A stretch of DNA of 64,000 nucleotides. Origin: Pseudomonas moraviensis. Lineage in GTDB: Bacteria; Pseudomonadota; Gammaproteobacteria; Pseudomonadales; Pseudomonadaceae. Where the stretch lies: the NCBI RefSeq assembly GCF_900105805.1, contig NZ_LT629788.1:1426001-1490000 (forward strand). Reading direction: 5' to 3'. The notes beneath the pieces were generated by a model. The model ran no database searches, was not told the DNA's origin, and saw nothing but the letters and a program-made list of their open reading frames with translations. Position numbers and translations under genes: made by a program. Shown in pieces: positions 16,607 to 25,518 of the stretch (position 1 is the stretch's first letter; every line of letters starts with the position of its first letter).

Positions 16607-17945
16607 CTCTCTCACTCCTGATCGCCCAGAACTGCAACTCCAGCTCCGGGAATTCGCCGGCAATATGGAAACCGAACCCGCTGCCGCTGCTCAGGCTTTG
16701 CCAGGCGGGGTGATGGCGGTCGAGTTCGAAGTAGCTGAAGCCGGCATGGAAGGGCAGGTGTCGTGGCGCCACCGGCAGCGGCCGCAGTGGGATGCCCGGC
16801 AGTTGCAGGCTGACCAGTTGCTCCAGGCCTTCGGTGGAGCTGATCTTGATCTGCCGCGGCAGTTGCTGACGCAGGGTTTCCGCTGGCAGTTCGGCGCGCA
16901 CGGCGAGGATGAATTCGGCGTTTTCCAGCAGGCGTTTGTCGTTCAAGGCGGCGCTGCGCACGCCGTACTGCTGCTCAATGATCGGCAACGACACAGCGCG
17001 CGGTTGCAGCACCGTGCCCAAGGCGCGTCGCAAGGTGTGCTCGAGTATCTGGAACGACTCGCGCAGGTTTTCGTGCTGATAGGCCGGATACTCCTGGGGC
17101 AGGTGGCCTTCATCGGTGAAGGTCACCAGTTCACCGCACGCCTGAGCCAGCGCGATGTACAGCCGCTCCGGGTGGACCTGACGCTGGCGGGCCAGGTGCT
17201 GGAACAACGGGAACAAGCGGTTGAGCGTCTGCAGCAGGTTGAAGTCGGTGACATCCGCGACGCCCGACTGTCCTGGCGAACCGATGCGCAGGGCGAGGTT
17301 TTTGGCGCGCTCACGCATCAATCCGGCCACTTCGCCCAGGTAGCGGTGCAACGCCGGCACGGCTTGCAGTGACAGGCTGGTGGGATAGAAGTGTTCGTCC
17401 ATCACCAGACTGCCGTCCGGCCGCTTGTCTTTGATTCTGCCGATAGCAATGCCGGTGAAGGCACTGCGGTCGCTGCGTTCGAGCATCAGTTGCAAGTTGG
17501 GTACGGCCAGGTCCATGCCGACCTGATCGCCGTCATGGCTGTGGGTGTCGCGAATTTCCTCGCGCAGGGCGATATAGCGACTGTTGCCGTACTGATCGGG
17601 CCAGCGTATTTCAACAGCGCCGTTGGAGCGCAGCGGCAGGGCCAGATAGACAATCTGGCCGACCGCGCTACTGTCAGCGATCTCCAGCGGGGAGGGCGGT
17701 GCCAGGTCGTGGGGAATGTCGAAGACGCTGCCATCGGGCATGATTCCACACGCCTGGTTAATCGCGACCTTGCCGAAGCTCAAGTACTCGGTGTTGAGCG
17801 TCAGTTCGCTGAAGCCATAAAGCGCATCGTTGAGACTGTGCAGGCGCTGGTGCACGGCGGCTTCAGCGGCGCGGGCCTGTTGCTGGAAGTGCTGGGGCTT
17901 GACGAAAAGACCCTCATGCCAGATGACGGGGTTACGTGAACTCAT
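16599..17945 (-). CDS. tssK: TssK, T6SS baseplate protein
   Basis: 448 residues, the usual length. It opens with the family signature PVIWHEGLFVKPQHFQQQAR and contains RYLGEVAGLMRERAKNL and the C-terminal SYFELDRHHPAWQSL and GEFPELELQFWAIR. TssK trimers connect the TssEFG wedge to TssL/TssM at the inner membrane. It lies 37 bp after the FHA-TssJ gene and overlaps tssL. Only one tssK is present, so both TssL copies and both TssM copies would have to use this single adaptor, if all act in one machine. Confidence 0.96.
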   Translation of the reverse strand: MSSRNPVIWHEGLFVKPQHFQQQARAAEAAVHQRLHSLNDALYGFSELTLNTEYLSFGKVAINQACGIMPDGSVFDIPHDLAPPSPLEIADSSAVGQIVYLALPLRSNGAVEIRWPDQYGNSRYIALREEIRDTHSHDGDQVGMDLAVPNLQLMLERSDRSAFTGIAIGRIKDKRPDGSLVMDEHFYPTSLSLQAVPALHRYLGEVAGLMRERAKNLALRIGSPGQSGVADVTDFNLLQTLNRLFPLFQHLARQRQVHPERLYIALAQACGELVTFTDEGHLPQEYPAYQHENLRESFQILEHTLRRALGTVLQPRAVSLPIIEQQYGVRSAALNDKRLLENAEFILAVRAELPAETLRQQLPRQIKISSTEGLEQLVSLQLPGIPLRPLPVAPRHLPFHAGFSYFELDRHHPAWQSLSSGSGFGFHIAGEFPELELQFWAIRSERDE

Positions 17946-17982
17946 CGGTAATTACTCTGGGCGATAGCGGCTGGAAAGAGCG

Positions 17983-19332
17983 TCATCGGGTTTCTGCCTT
18001 GAGGTTGACCTGCTCGGCGTCCAGCTGTACCAGCACCGCGTATTGCCGACCTTGGGGCTCGACGCGCAGTCGCTGCTTCCACTGGCCGACATCAGTGCTG
18101 TGGTAGTTGGCAATCACTGCGATGAAGCGGGTGTCTTCATCCAGTGCGCGCAGGTCGATGAATTTGAATTGGCCGGGGTTGAGCAGGTAGTCGTCGGCGC
18201 GGATGTAGGTGCTGCCCAGTGTCTTTTTCAGGTCGTCGGCCATGGCTTGTGGGCTGGCGTTGACCAGCAGCGAGTCGTCGGTCAACTGCAAGACCTTGAA
18301 AGCGATCGGCGTGGCGACATGTTGCAGCGCCGGGTTGCCCCAAGGCGTAGTCAGGCGCACGCCTTGGTCGTCGTAGTCACCCAGCAGCGCGTCGTCGATA
18401 GGCGACATTGACACCACGGGTTCAGGTTCCGAGGTCAGCGGTGACTGGGCCGGTACGCTTTCGTAGAGGTGATTGAGCAAGGTTTGAACTTTGTCCGTCA
18501 GCGCCTGCGGGCTGGTGGCCTGCACGTTGAGGGTGTAAGGGGAATGGCTCGCGTCCTCGTCCGGTGCCGTACCGGTGCTGATCAGCCGTGGATTGACATT
18601 GTCGCTGGCGTACAGACTCAGGGAGTAACGGCTGGGCTGATCGTCTGGACCACCAACCGCAATCGTCGGCGTCCAGATCACCTGACCGATTTTGCCAAGC
18701 ATGGTGCAGCCACCGAGGGTCAGGCAGGCCAGCAACAATGTGCCCAAACGCAGGTTGCTCAACAGGCTGACGCTGCGTTTGTGTGCAGGCGAGCCAGTCT
18801 CCGCCAGCACTTCGGGTGGCGGCGCCTTATGCATCGCTCGCAGCGGATCACCTTGCTCCGCCAAATCTACCGGCCGGCAAAGGCGTTCGAATTCAGGGCA
18901 AGTGCCAGGTCGCTGGTCCCCCGGCGGCCGACTCGGCAGGTCTTGCCGGTGCCACACGTGCATGCCCTCGGGGTGGTCGCTGAGAAGCTCATCGAGCGAA
19001 TGCTGCCCCGGGGCGTGCTCACCCAACTGCACCGCGACCTGATACGCACCAATCTGCAATCGATCACCGTCGTTGAGGCTTATCGCAACATGGCGCTCAA
19101 GCGGCAGATCGTGACCGTTGACGTAGGTTCTGCCGCTGCGGTCGATCACACAAAAGCGCCCCTCGATGACGCGGATGTCGCAGTGGTTGGGCTGTACGCT
19201 GTTGTGGCGATCTTCCAGGCACCAGTCCACTGCGGCACTGCCGATGCTGCCGCCCTGTGGGCCAAACCGGTGAAGAGGCAAATACCCGTGCAGCAGCTGC
19301 GCAGGATTGTTGATGACCAGGGTCAGCTTCAT
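17983..19332 (-). CDS. tssJ: FHA-TssJ fusion (FHA domain plus T6SS lipoprotein)
   Basis: 449 residues in one frame. Residues about 20-100 are an FHA domain (SVQPNHCDIRVIEGRFCVIDRSGRTYVNGHDL). After a linker, residues 193-209 form a lipoprotein signal with lipobox LGGC (Cys209), followed by a TssJ beta-sandwich (YSLSLYASDNVNPR, FKVLQLTDDSLLVNA, LNPGQFKFIDLRA, FIAVIANYHS) with an extra segment after VQATSPQAL. In most clusters fha and tssJ are separate genes. An internal ATG at 18832-18834 (Met167) could start a free lipoprotein. ATGA overlap with tssG upstream. Confidence 0.85.
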   Translation of the reverse strand: MKLTLVINNPAQLLHGYLPLHRFGPQGGSIGSAAVDWCLEDRHNSVQPNHCDIRVIEGRFCVIDRSGRTYVNGHDLPLERHVAISLNDGDRLQIGAYQVAVQLGEHAPGQHSLDELLSDHPEGMHVWHRQDLPSRPPGDQRPGTCPEFERLCRPVDLAEQGDPLRAMHKAPPPEVLAETGSPAHKRSVSLLSNLRLGTLLLACLTLGGCTMLGKIGQVIWTPTIAVGGPDDQPSRYSLSLYASDNVNPRLISTGTAPDEDASHSPYTLNVQATSPQALTDKVQTLLNHLYESVPAQSPLTSEPEPVVSMSPIDDALLGDYDDQGVRLTTPWGNPALQHVATPIAFKVLQLTDDSLLVNASPQAMADDLKKTLGSTYIRADDYLLNPGQFKFIDLRALDEDTRFIAVIANYHSTDVGQWKQRLRVEPQGRQYAVLVQLDAEQVNLKAETR

Positions 19333-20351
19333 GCGCGCCCCCGAATGCGAACCACGGCGGGATGACGGTGTTCCTGGCGTTCGATAAAGCTGGTCCAGCC
19401 CAGATGGGTGCCGCTGGCGCGTTGCAGGTTGAACGGCGGTACATCTTCTTCGCGCAGCCCCAGTTCCAGGTCGTACGCGGTGGCATCGCGCAGCAGAAAA
19501 TCCATCAATTGGCGCAAGCGCCCGAACTGCTCGCCGCTGGGCAAAAACTGCCGGAAACGGGCTTGGGTCAGGTTGGGAATCACTAGGGTGAACTTGCTAG
19601 CGCGGGTTTTGCTGCGGTCACCCACCACAAAATCGCTGCCCAAGGTACCGTTGGCCTTGCCCAACACCAGGCGCTGGCGCTGCGGCAAATTCACCCAGCG
19701 CGCCTCGAACTCACGGATGTAAACGCCGTGCAGATCAAAGCTGTGCTCGACGATCCCGGACACTATCGAAGGTGAACGGCTGCGACTGGCGATCAAGCCG
19801 GCGAAGCTCAGCAGGCGGCCCCACGGCAGCGGCGTCGCACCGCGCAGGTCGTTGTCGTTCAATCCGATCAGGGAAAATACATATCGCGAAAACCGGTCGC
19901 TGCCCCCGGCCTGAAAACGGATGTAGTAGCGGTACTTGCGCCAGCTGGTGTGCAGCAGGGTCAGCAAGCGATGGTTGAAAAAGTCCATGAACGCCGGACG
20001 AATCCCGCGCTCCTGAGCCTGCTCATAGGCCAGGCGATCCAGGTAATAACCGGGCAGTGGCGAGTCGGTACCGTGCAGGCCAAAGAAACTGGTCTGCAAG
20101 CGATAACGCACTTCTTCGCGATCCTCCTCAACGCGCGCCGCCTCGACCACGTCGGAAGCCGGAAAGCCCAGTCCCGCATGGCTTTGCAGGCGAACCCGAC
20201 GGCGCGCCGCCGAACTCAGCGGCTGCGCTTCCAGATCGTCGCCATGCAAGGCGTGCAGATGCTCCAGCAGACGATGAAACGAGTAGTTTCGCGCGTCGGC
20301 CAGCAGCACATCGGCTAGATAACGGGTTGTCTGCCGGTCAACAGTGGCCAT
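19329..20351 (-). CDS. tssG: TssG, T6SS baseplate protein
   Basis: 340 residues. Family features: YSFHRLLEHLHALHG near the N-terminus, RVRLQSHAGLGFPASDV, LQTSFFGLHGTDSPLPGYYLDRLA, MDFFNHRLLTLLHTSWRKYRY and LGSDFVVGDR. With TssF and TssE it forms the baseplate wedge around the VgrG hub. It overlaps the end of tssF by 37 nt and the next gene by 4 nt. Single copy in this window, unlike tssF. Confidence 0.95.
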   Translation of the reverse strand: MATVDRQTTRYLADVLLADARNYSFHRLLEHLHALHGDDLEAQPLSSAARRRVRLQSHAGLGFPASDVVEAARVEEDREEVRYRLQTSFFGLHGTDSPLPGYYLDRLAYEQAQERGIRPAFMDFFNHRLLTLLHTSWRKYRYYIRFQAGGSDRFSRYVFSLIGLNDNDLRGATPLPWGRLLSFAGLIASRSRSPSIVSGIVEHSFDLHGVYIREFEARWVNLPQRQRLVLGKANGTLGSDFVVGDRSKTRASKFTLVIPNLTQARFRQFLPSGEQFGRLRQLMDFLLRDATAYDLELGLREEDVPPFNLQRASGTHLGWTSFIERQEHRHPAVVRIRGRA

Positions 20352-22081
20352 TCATAACGCTCGTTGTTGGTGGTATTGATCACTTCCAGGCGATGGAAGG
20401 AGTTGATGCTCGCGTACAGGGCGAAAAAGTGTGAAAGCACACTGGCGAACAGATACAGCTCGCCTTCGCAGAGAAAGGCGTTCTGGTCCAGTTGCAATCG
20501 GGTTCGCAGGCCGCGCACCGGCTGACCTTTCATCAGCCAGTCGATGGGCGTGGTCACGGCGTTGTGGATGCCATTGAGGCGTTTGCGCGTGGCGCGGGCC
20601 TGTTGCAGGTCGTGCAGGGCGGCGAAGTCATAAGCGCGGATGACTGCCTTGAGCGGCTCGGCTGACAGCAACGACAGATAGTTCAGCGACAGGTTGGAAA
20701 TGAGCGTCCAGTGCAGGCTGCTATCCAGCACTGGCCGGTAGCTGCGGGTCGGTGCGATCAGGTTGGTGTAAGTGGCGAACGACGGCGTCACCTCGGTGGA
20801 CAGCGATACATCTCCCACACCCAGCAACTGTGGCAAATCGCGGTTGCTGCAGGTCAATTCGATGGATGCCGCTTCATGCTCGCCGATGTACAGGCTTTCA
20901 TCGCCGCGCACGAAAGCGATGCGATGACGCAAGCCTTCACGCCCGTGGGACTCTTCGATATGCGTGCGGAAGTACAGCGCAGTGCGGCCCCGCGCATGTT
21001 CGATCTCGTGCTGGAACGACTCGAACGGGGTGAAGCGCCGCAACGGATCGCCCTTGCGCTCCTTGTCGGCGGCATCCCAACCGGCCACCTTGTCGACGCT
21101 GAAAATCTCGTAGGCTTCGGGGCGGTTACCGCTGGGGCTGATACGCCGTTCCATGCTGCGTCCATCCAGCGCAATCGGATCAGCATCGTGACGGAACAGG
21201 TTGACCGCCGGCGCGCAGTACAGGTGCAGGTCACTGGTGCGCAGACGGATATCAGGCGGCATGGGCCGGCTGAACTGAAATTCAAAGCGCAGGCTGGTGG
21301 CGCTGACCTCGGGCCAGACGCGCGCCAGCTGGGTCAGGCTGAAAAAGTGAAAACGCTGCGGGAACACGAAGTACTCCTGCAGGATCCGGTAGCCATCGAA
21401 CACATTGCGCGGGTAGGGCAGCAGGCCCTCTTCGGGGGTGAAACCGGGAAAGCCGATAGTCTTGGCTGGCAGGCGATAGCTTTGCGTATCGATGTGCAAC
21501 GTGACGCTGTCCAGGTAGTGGGCGAGCCACAGGTACAACGTCAGCGCCGTGGCGTTGTCGCCGCCCAGATGAAAATCCAGCTGATCGCAGGCCATGCTGG
21601 TCAGCGGTTGCTCGGTCAACACCTTGAGGTCGATGCGCACCACCGAGGCCTCGCGACTGTGGGCATCGCTGACTTCCTGCAACGCCAATGGGTACAGGCT
21701 GACGTCGCTGCAGGTGCGAAACTGGCAGGTGATGTCATCCACCGGTCTGGCAAACAACGGCGTGCCCTTGGGGATCACCTGACGCTGGCTGATCGCATCC
21801 GGCAACGGTGTAAAACGGATGATGGTCGCGCTCGGCAGGGGCCGCAGGTAGTTGGGCCAGAGCATCTGCAACAGCGGGTGAGTCAGCTCCGGCAAATCGT
21901 CGTCGATCTTCATCCCCAGTTTGGCAGTGAGGAAGGCGAAGCCTTCCAGCAGCCGCTCCACGTCCGGGTCGCCGGCCTGATCACCGAGAAATTGCGCCAG
22001 TTGCGGGTTGTCCTCGGCAAACTCGCGGCCGAGTTCGCGCAAGTAGCGCAGCTCCTCGGCAAAGCGTTGTTTCAAGTCCAT
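20315..22081 (-). CDS. tssF: TssF, T6SS baseplate protein (core copy)
   Basis: 588 residues. Opens with the family start FAEELRYLRELGREFAEDNP and contains PDVERLLEGFAFLTAKLGMKIDDDLPELTHPLLQMLWPNYLRP, VIPKGTPLFARPVD and the conserved C-terminal SFHRLEVINTTN-RYEWPLLTGRQP. Two TssF and one TssG form the baseplate wedge. The gene is 7 bp after tssE. A paralogue of equal length is encoded at 40425-42191. Confidence 0.95.
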   Translation of the reverse strand: MDLKQRFAEELRYLRELGREFAEDNPQLAQFLGDQAGDPDVERLLEGFAFLTAKLGMKIDDDLPELTHPLLQMLWPNYLRPLPSATIIRFTPLPDAISQRQVIPKGTPLFARPVDDITCQFRTCSDVSLYPLALQEVSDAHSREASVVRIDLKVLTEQPLTSMACDQLDFHLGGDNATALTLYLWLAHYLDSVTLHIDTQSYRLPAKTIGFPGFTPEEGLLPYPRNVFDGYRILQEYFVFPQRFHFFSLTQLARVWPEVSATSLRFEFQFSRPMPPDIRLRTSDLHLYCAPAVNLFRHDADPIALDGRSMERRISPSGNRPEAYEIFSVDKVAGWDAADKERKGDPLRRFTPFESFQHEIEHARGRTALYFRTHIEESHGREGLRHRIAFVRGDESLYIGEHEAASIELTCSNRDLPQLLGVGDVSLSTEVTPSFATYTNLIAPTRSYRPVLDSSLHWTLISNLSLNYLSLLSAEPLKAVIRAYDFAALHDLQQARATRKRLNGIHNAVTTPIDWLMKGQPVRGLRTRLQLDQNAFLCEGELYLFASVLSHFFALYASINSFHRLEVINTTNNERYEWPLLTGRQPVI

Positions 22082-22088
22082 CGCATCC

Positions 22089-22502
22089 TCATCTCACGCG
22101 GGTGTAGCCGTCGCGGCCATGCATGGCCACCTCGATCTGCACCTGTTCTTCCTTGTGGTTGACCCGCACCTGGCAATCGAGGCGAAAGTTCAGCTCCAGC
22201 GGCAGGTCCGGGTCGGGCTGAAAGCGCACGCCCGTGACCTTGATGCGCGGTTCAAAAGCTTCCACCGAACGCCGGATATCGGTGCTGATGGCCACCACCA
22301 GGTCACTGGTGGCCTGGGTGACGCCGTTGAAATCGCGCAGGCCCAGTTCAGGGCTGCTTTGCGAGCAGCCCTGGCGTGAGTTGAGCACCTGTTCCAGGTG
22401 GCGTTTGATCGCCTCGACACGCTGGCGCGCCTGTTCATCCACGCTGCCAGGGCGGTAGCGCGGTGCGTCGGGTTCCAGGCGTTCGAACAGGCTGGCGCCC
22501 AT
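22089..22502 (-). CDS. tssE: TssE, gp25-like T6SS baseplate protein
   Basis: 137 residues. GASLFERLEP at the N-terminus, then NSRQGCSQSSPELGLRDFNGVTQATSD (the gp25/lysozyme-like core with the conserved ELGL-DF) and IRRSVEAFEPRIKVTGVRF. It initiates sheath polymerisation on the baseplate. Starts at the base after the tssC stop, 7 bp before tssF. Confidence 0.95.
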   Translation of the reverse strand: MGASLFERLEPDAPRYRPGSVDEQARQRVEAIKRHLEQVLNSRQGCSQSSPELGLRDFNGVTQATSDLVVAISTDIRRSVEAFEPRIKVTGVRFQPDPDLPLELNFRLDCQVRVNHKEEQVQIEVAMHGRDGYTRVR

Positions 22503-23981
22503 TTACTGGGTGTCCAGCCGACCGACCAGTGAGATCTCGAAGTTGGCGCCCATGTACTTGAAGTGCGGGCGCACGGCCAACGACACCTGATACCAGCCTG
22601 GATTGCCTTCCACGTCCTGCACCACGACTTTTGCGGCGCGCAAGGGGCGACGGCTGCGCACATCGGACGAAGGGTTTTCCTGGTCGGCGATGTATTGTTT
22701 GAGCCAGTCATTCAGCTCGCGCTCCAGATCCTGGCGTTCCTTCCAGCTGCCGATCTGCTCGCGCTGCAGCACCTTGATGTAGTGGGCCAGGCGATTGACG
22801 ATAAACAGGTATGGCAATTGGGTGCCGAGCTTGTAGTTGGTCTGGGCTTCCTGGCCTTCGCGGGTCTTGGGGAAGTTCTTCGGTTTCTGTACCGAGTTGG
22901 CGGAGAAGAACGCGGCGTTGTCGCTGTCCTTGCGCATGGTCAACGGGATAAACCCGGCTTCGGCCAGCTCGAATTCCTTGCGGTCGGAGATCAGCACTTC
23001 GGTAGGAATCTTGGCCTGCAATTGGCCGAGGGCTTCGTACAGGTGCACCGGTAAATCATCCACCGCGCCGCCGGATTGCGGGCCGATGATGTTCGGGCAC
23101 CAGCGGTAGCGGGCGAAGCTGTCGGTGATGCGCGAAGCCATCAGGAACGCGGTGTTGCCCCACAGGTAATTGTCGTGGTTGCCGTCGACGGTTTCGTCAT
23201 AGCCAAAGCTGCGGGCCGAATTGTCTTCGGTGCTATAGGGCGTGCGCAGCAAAAAGCGTGGCAGGGTCAGGGCCAGGTGGCGGGCGTCTTCGGATTCTCG
23301 CAGGCTGCGCCATTTGGTGTGGCGTGGGCCTTCGAAAATGTCGCTGACCTCCTTGAGGTCGGGCAGACCCTGGAAGCCTTCCAGGTTGAATAGCTCGGGG
23401 CCCGCAGCCGAGACAAACGGTGCATGGGACATGGCGCCGATGGAGGCCACATAGCTGAGCAACTTGATGTCTGGCGAGCTGGGGCCAAAGGTGTAGTTGC
23501 CAACGATGGCGCCCACCGGTTCACCCCCGAACTGGCCATAGCCGGCGGTGTAGACGTGCTTGTACAAGCCGCTGCGGGTGATGTCGCCGGCGTTGTCGAA
23601 GTCGTCCAGCAGTTCCTCTTTGGTGACGTGCAGCATTTCCAGCTTGATGTTCTCGCGAAAATCCGTGCGATCCACCAGCAGTTTCAACCCACGCCATGCC
23701 GACTCCAATTGCTGGAACTGCGGCTGATGCAGGATAACGTCCATCTGTTTGCTGACGGCGCGGTCGATCTCGGCAATCATCTGGTCGACCCGGTGCTTGT
23801 TGACCGGCTGCTGATGATCGCCGCTTTGCAGGATTTCGCTGATGAACGCGGCCACGCCTTGGCGAGCTACCGCGTAGCCTTCCTGAGACGGGCGCATGGT
23901 GGTGTTGGCCAGCAGTTGATCAAGCAGCGACGGCTGTTCGTCAGCCACCAGAATTTGGGCGGCGGCGCTTTCCATGGGCAT
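22503..23981 (-). CDS. tssC: TssC (VipB), large sheath protein
   Basis: 492 residues, standard length. Conserved segments include QPQFQQLESAWRGLKLLVDRTDF, VGAIVGNYTFGPSSPDIKLLSYVASIGAMSHAPF, YNYLWGN-type (NYLWGNTAFLMASRI), YKLGTQLPYLFIVNRLAHYIKVLQREQIGSW and C-terminal HFKYMGANFEISLVGRLD. It forms the contractile sheath with TssB. The N-terminal helix that ClpV grips in other systems should be in the first 30 residues; no ClpV gene is in the window. Confidence 0.97.
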   Translation of the reverse strand: MPMESAAAQILVADEQPSLLDQLLANTTMRPSQEGYAVARQGVAAFISEILQSGDHQQPVNKHRVDQMIAEIDRAVSKQMDVILHQPQFQQLESAWRGLKLLVDRTDFRENIKLEMLHVTKEELLDDFDNAGDITRSGLYKHVYTAGYGQFGGEPVGAIVGNYTFGPSSPDIKLLSYVASIGAMSHAPFVSAAGPELFNLEGFQGLPDLKEVSDIFEGPRHTKWRSLRESEDARHLALTLPRFLLRTPYSTEDNSARSFGYDETVDGNHDNYLWGNTAFLMASRITDSFARYRWCPNIIGPQSGGAVDDLPVHLYEALGQLQAKIPTEVLISDRKEFELAEAGFIPLTMRKDSDNAAFFSANSVQKPKNFPKTREGQEAQTNYKLGTQLPYLFIVNRLAHYIKVLQREQIGSWKERQDLERELNDWLKQYIADQENPSSDVRSRRPLRAAKVVVQDVEGNPGWYQVSLAVRPHFKYMGANFEISLVGRLDTQ

Positions 23982-24013
23982 GGGGGAGTACTCCGTTGAG
24001 AAGGGCGGTCCAG

Positions 24014-24517
24014 TCAGTTGTTGGGCGCGTCCAGAACCAGGTTCAGTTCACTGGCCAGGCGTAGACGGGCGTTTTCATCGGTCAGCAGGTTTTGCAGGTG
24101 CTTGCGAAAGGCCGGGACATTGCCCATAGGACCTTTGAGTGCAACAAGGGCTTCACGCAGTTCCAGCAACTTGTTCAGTTCAGGAACTTGCCGGGCGACG
24201 GCATCGGGACCGAAGTCGTTGATGTTTTTGAATCGGAGTTGCATGTTCAAGTCGATGTCCTGGTCGTTGTTCAGAACAGACGGCACCGCCATGTCCAGCG
24301 CAACTTCGGCTTTGGTGAGTACTTCATTGAAGGTGTCCTTATCTACTCGAACGGATTGCCGGTCTTCAAGGGCGGTTAGTTCGCCCTTACCCTTGAAGTC
24401 CCCAGTGATCAACAACTTCAGAGGTAACTCCACCTCAGCTTGCTGATCACCTGTGGCCGGGACGTACTTGATGTTGATGCGTTCTTTTGGCGCGACAGAT
24501 CCATGAGTTTTGGACAT
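24014..24517 (-). CDS. tssB: TssB (VipA), small sheath protein
   Basis: 167 residues from MSKTHGSVAPKERINIKY; the frame continues upstream to 24535 but the SD (AAGGAT) fits this ATG. Conserved parts: ELPLKLLITGDFKGKGE, DMQLRFKNINDF-type (NMQLRFKNINDFGPDAVARQVPELNKLLELREAL). First gene of the leftward core operon, 32 bp before tssC, transcribed away from vasI across a 338-bp regulatory region. Confidence 0.97.
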   Translation of the reverse strand: MSKTHGSVAPKERINIKYVPATGDQQAEVELPLKLLITGDFKGKGELTALEDRQSVRVDKDTFNEVLTKAEVALDMAVPSVLNNDQDIDLNMQLRFKNINDFGPDAVARQVPELNKLLELREALVALKGPMGNVPAFRKHLQNLLTDENARLRLASELNLVLDAPNN

Positions 24518-24855
24518 AGGAAAAATCCTTTTCATAATGTCGGCGTATTAGAGACAGCTGTCGCAAGGTTTGTCATGTAGGACGATGTGGACGCGATTCG
24601 TGGCTTTCGTATGTAGGAAAAATGCCAATTATTGTTTTGTGATTTTTCCTACGAGCGCCTTGGATTAATCTGAGAGACGCCTCTTTTAATGCGGGTTGAG
24701 GTAATGATTTGTCGCTCTTCTACTTGCCTAATATTTGAACTCGGGTGAGGCTCGACAAGTTAATTAAACTGACTTCCAGTCGGGCTGCGTTAGTTTGAAA
24801 AAAAGTTGGAGCAGTGCCTGTTGCGGATTCAAGTCAAGCCTATGAGGAGGCGTCG
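24518..24855. promoter_or_regulatory. Divergent control region between tssB and vasI
   Basis: 338 bp with no gene, visibly AT-richer than its surroundings. It must carry the promoters of both halves of the T6SS cluster. The main structure is the perfect 11-bp inverted repeat at 24613-24652. I cannot assign a -24/-12 sigma-54 or a clear -35/-10 pair with confidence. Confidence 0.6.
24613..24652. repeat. Perfect inverted repeat, candidate operator
   Basis: GTAGGAAAAAT at 24613-24623 and its exact complement ATTTTTCCTAC at 24642-24652, separated by 18 bp. It sits about 100 bp upstream of the tssB start and 200 bp upstream of vasI. The arm spacing is about three helical turns from centre to centre, as for a dimer-of-dimers or looping operator, or it could be a stem in the leader RNA. 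Confidence 0.55.
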
Positions 24856-25518
24856 ATGCAGAGCGGATGGCGGGGATGGAAATGGGGGCTTTGCCTGTCG
24901 GTTATGGCCCTTTTGGAGGCGCAGGCCGCGACTCAGGATTGCCCTGCCATTGTCTCGCCCTTGAAGCGCCTGGAATGTTTTGATCTGGCCGCCGGCACGC
25001 CGATTCATCATCCGCCTGCTTCGCCGCGCGACGTGGGCCGGGTATTGCCGATTGTCGATCTGGTCCAACGCAATGAGGCCAAGCGTCCACCCGAGGATCA
25101 GCGTTTTCTGTTGTCGTCCTTCCCCGAACCGGACAACGACCAGCAACAGCGGCTGGTGATCTCAGCCCCGGCATTGGGCGCGTTGCCGCCTCGGCCTCTA
25201 CTGGCCATCAGTTGTGAATCGAAAATCTCGCGCCTGCAATTGGTGCTGGATGAGCCGGCCAGACCCAACAAGATTCGCATCCAGCTGTTCAAGGATGACC
25301 GCCCGATTTCCGACGCCTATCAATGGCAGGTGCTGGATGATTCCGGCCTGGTGGTCGATGCCGGACGTGGCCTGCAAGCTATCTCGTTACTGCGCCACAT
25401 GGGCGGCGGCCAGCGACTGCGGCTGGAAAGCGACTATCCCCCGCTGCACGGCCTGCTCTTCGACGCTGAAGGGCTGGGTGAGCTGATCGAACAGGAGCGC
25501 CAGGTATGTCGCTGGTGA
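24856..25518 (+). CDS. VasI/TagO family T6SS-associated exported protein
   Basis: 220 residues from ATG 24856, chosen for the GAGGAGG SD five bases upstream; a GTG at 24814 would push the signal peptide inward. Signal peptide GWKWGLCLSVMALLEAQA, then two cysteine-bearing motifs typical of VasI (CPAIVSPLKRLECFDLAA) and SCESKISRLQLVLD with the RLRLESD core. VasI/TagO proteins are periplasmic accessory factors of uncertain role in T6SS assembly. The stop overlaps the tssA start by 13 nt. Confidence 0.85.
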   Translation: MQSGWRGWKWGLCLSVMALLEAQAATQDCPAIVSPLKRLECFDLAAGTPIHHPPASPRDVGRVLPIVDLVQRNEAKRPPEDQRFLLSSFPEPDNDQQQRLVISAPALGALPPRPLLAISCESKISRLQLVLDEPARPNKIRIQLFKDDRPISDAYQWQVLDDSGLVVDAGRGLQAISLLRHMGGGQRLRLESDYPPLHGLLFDAEGLGELIEQERQVCRW

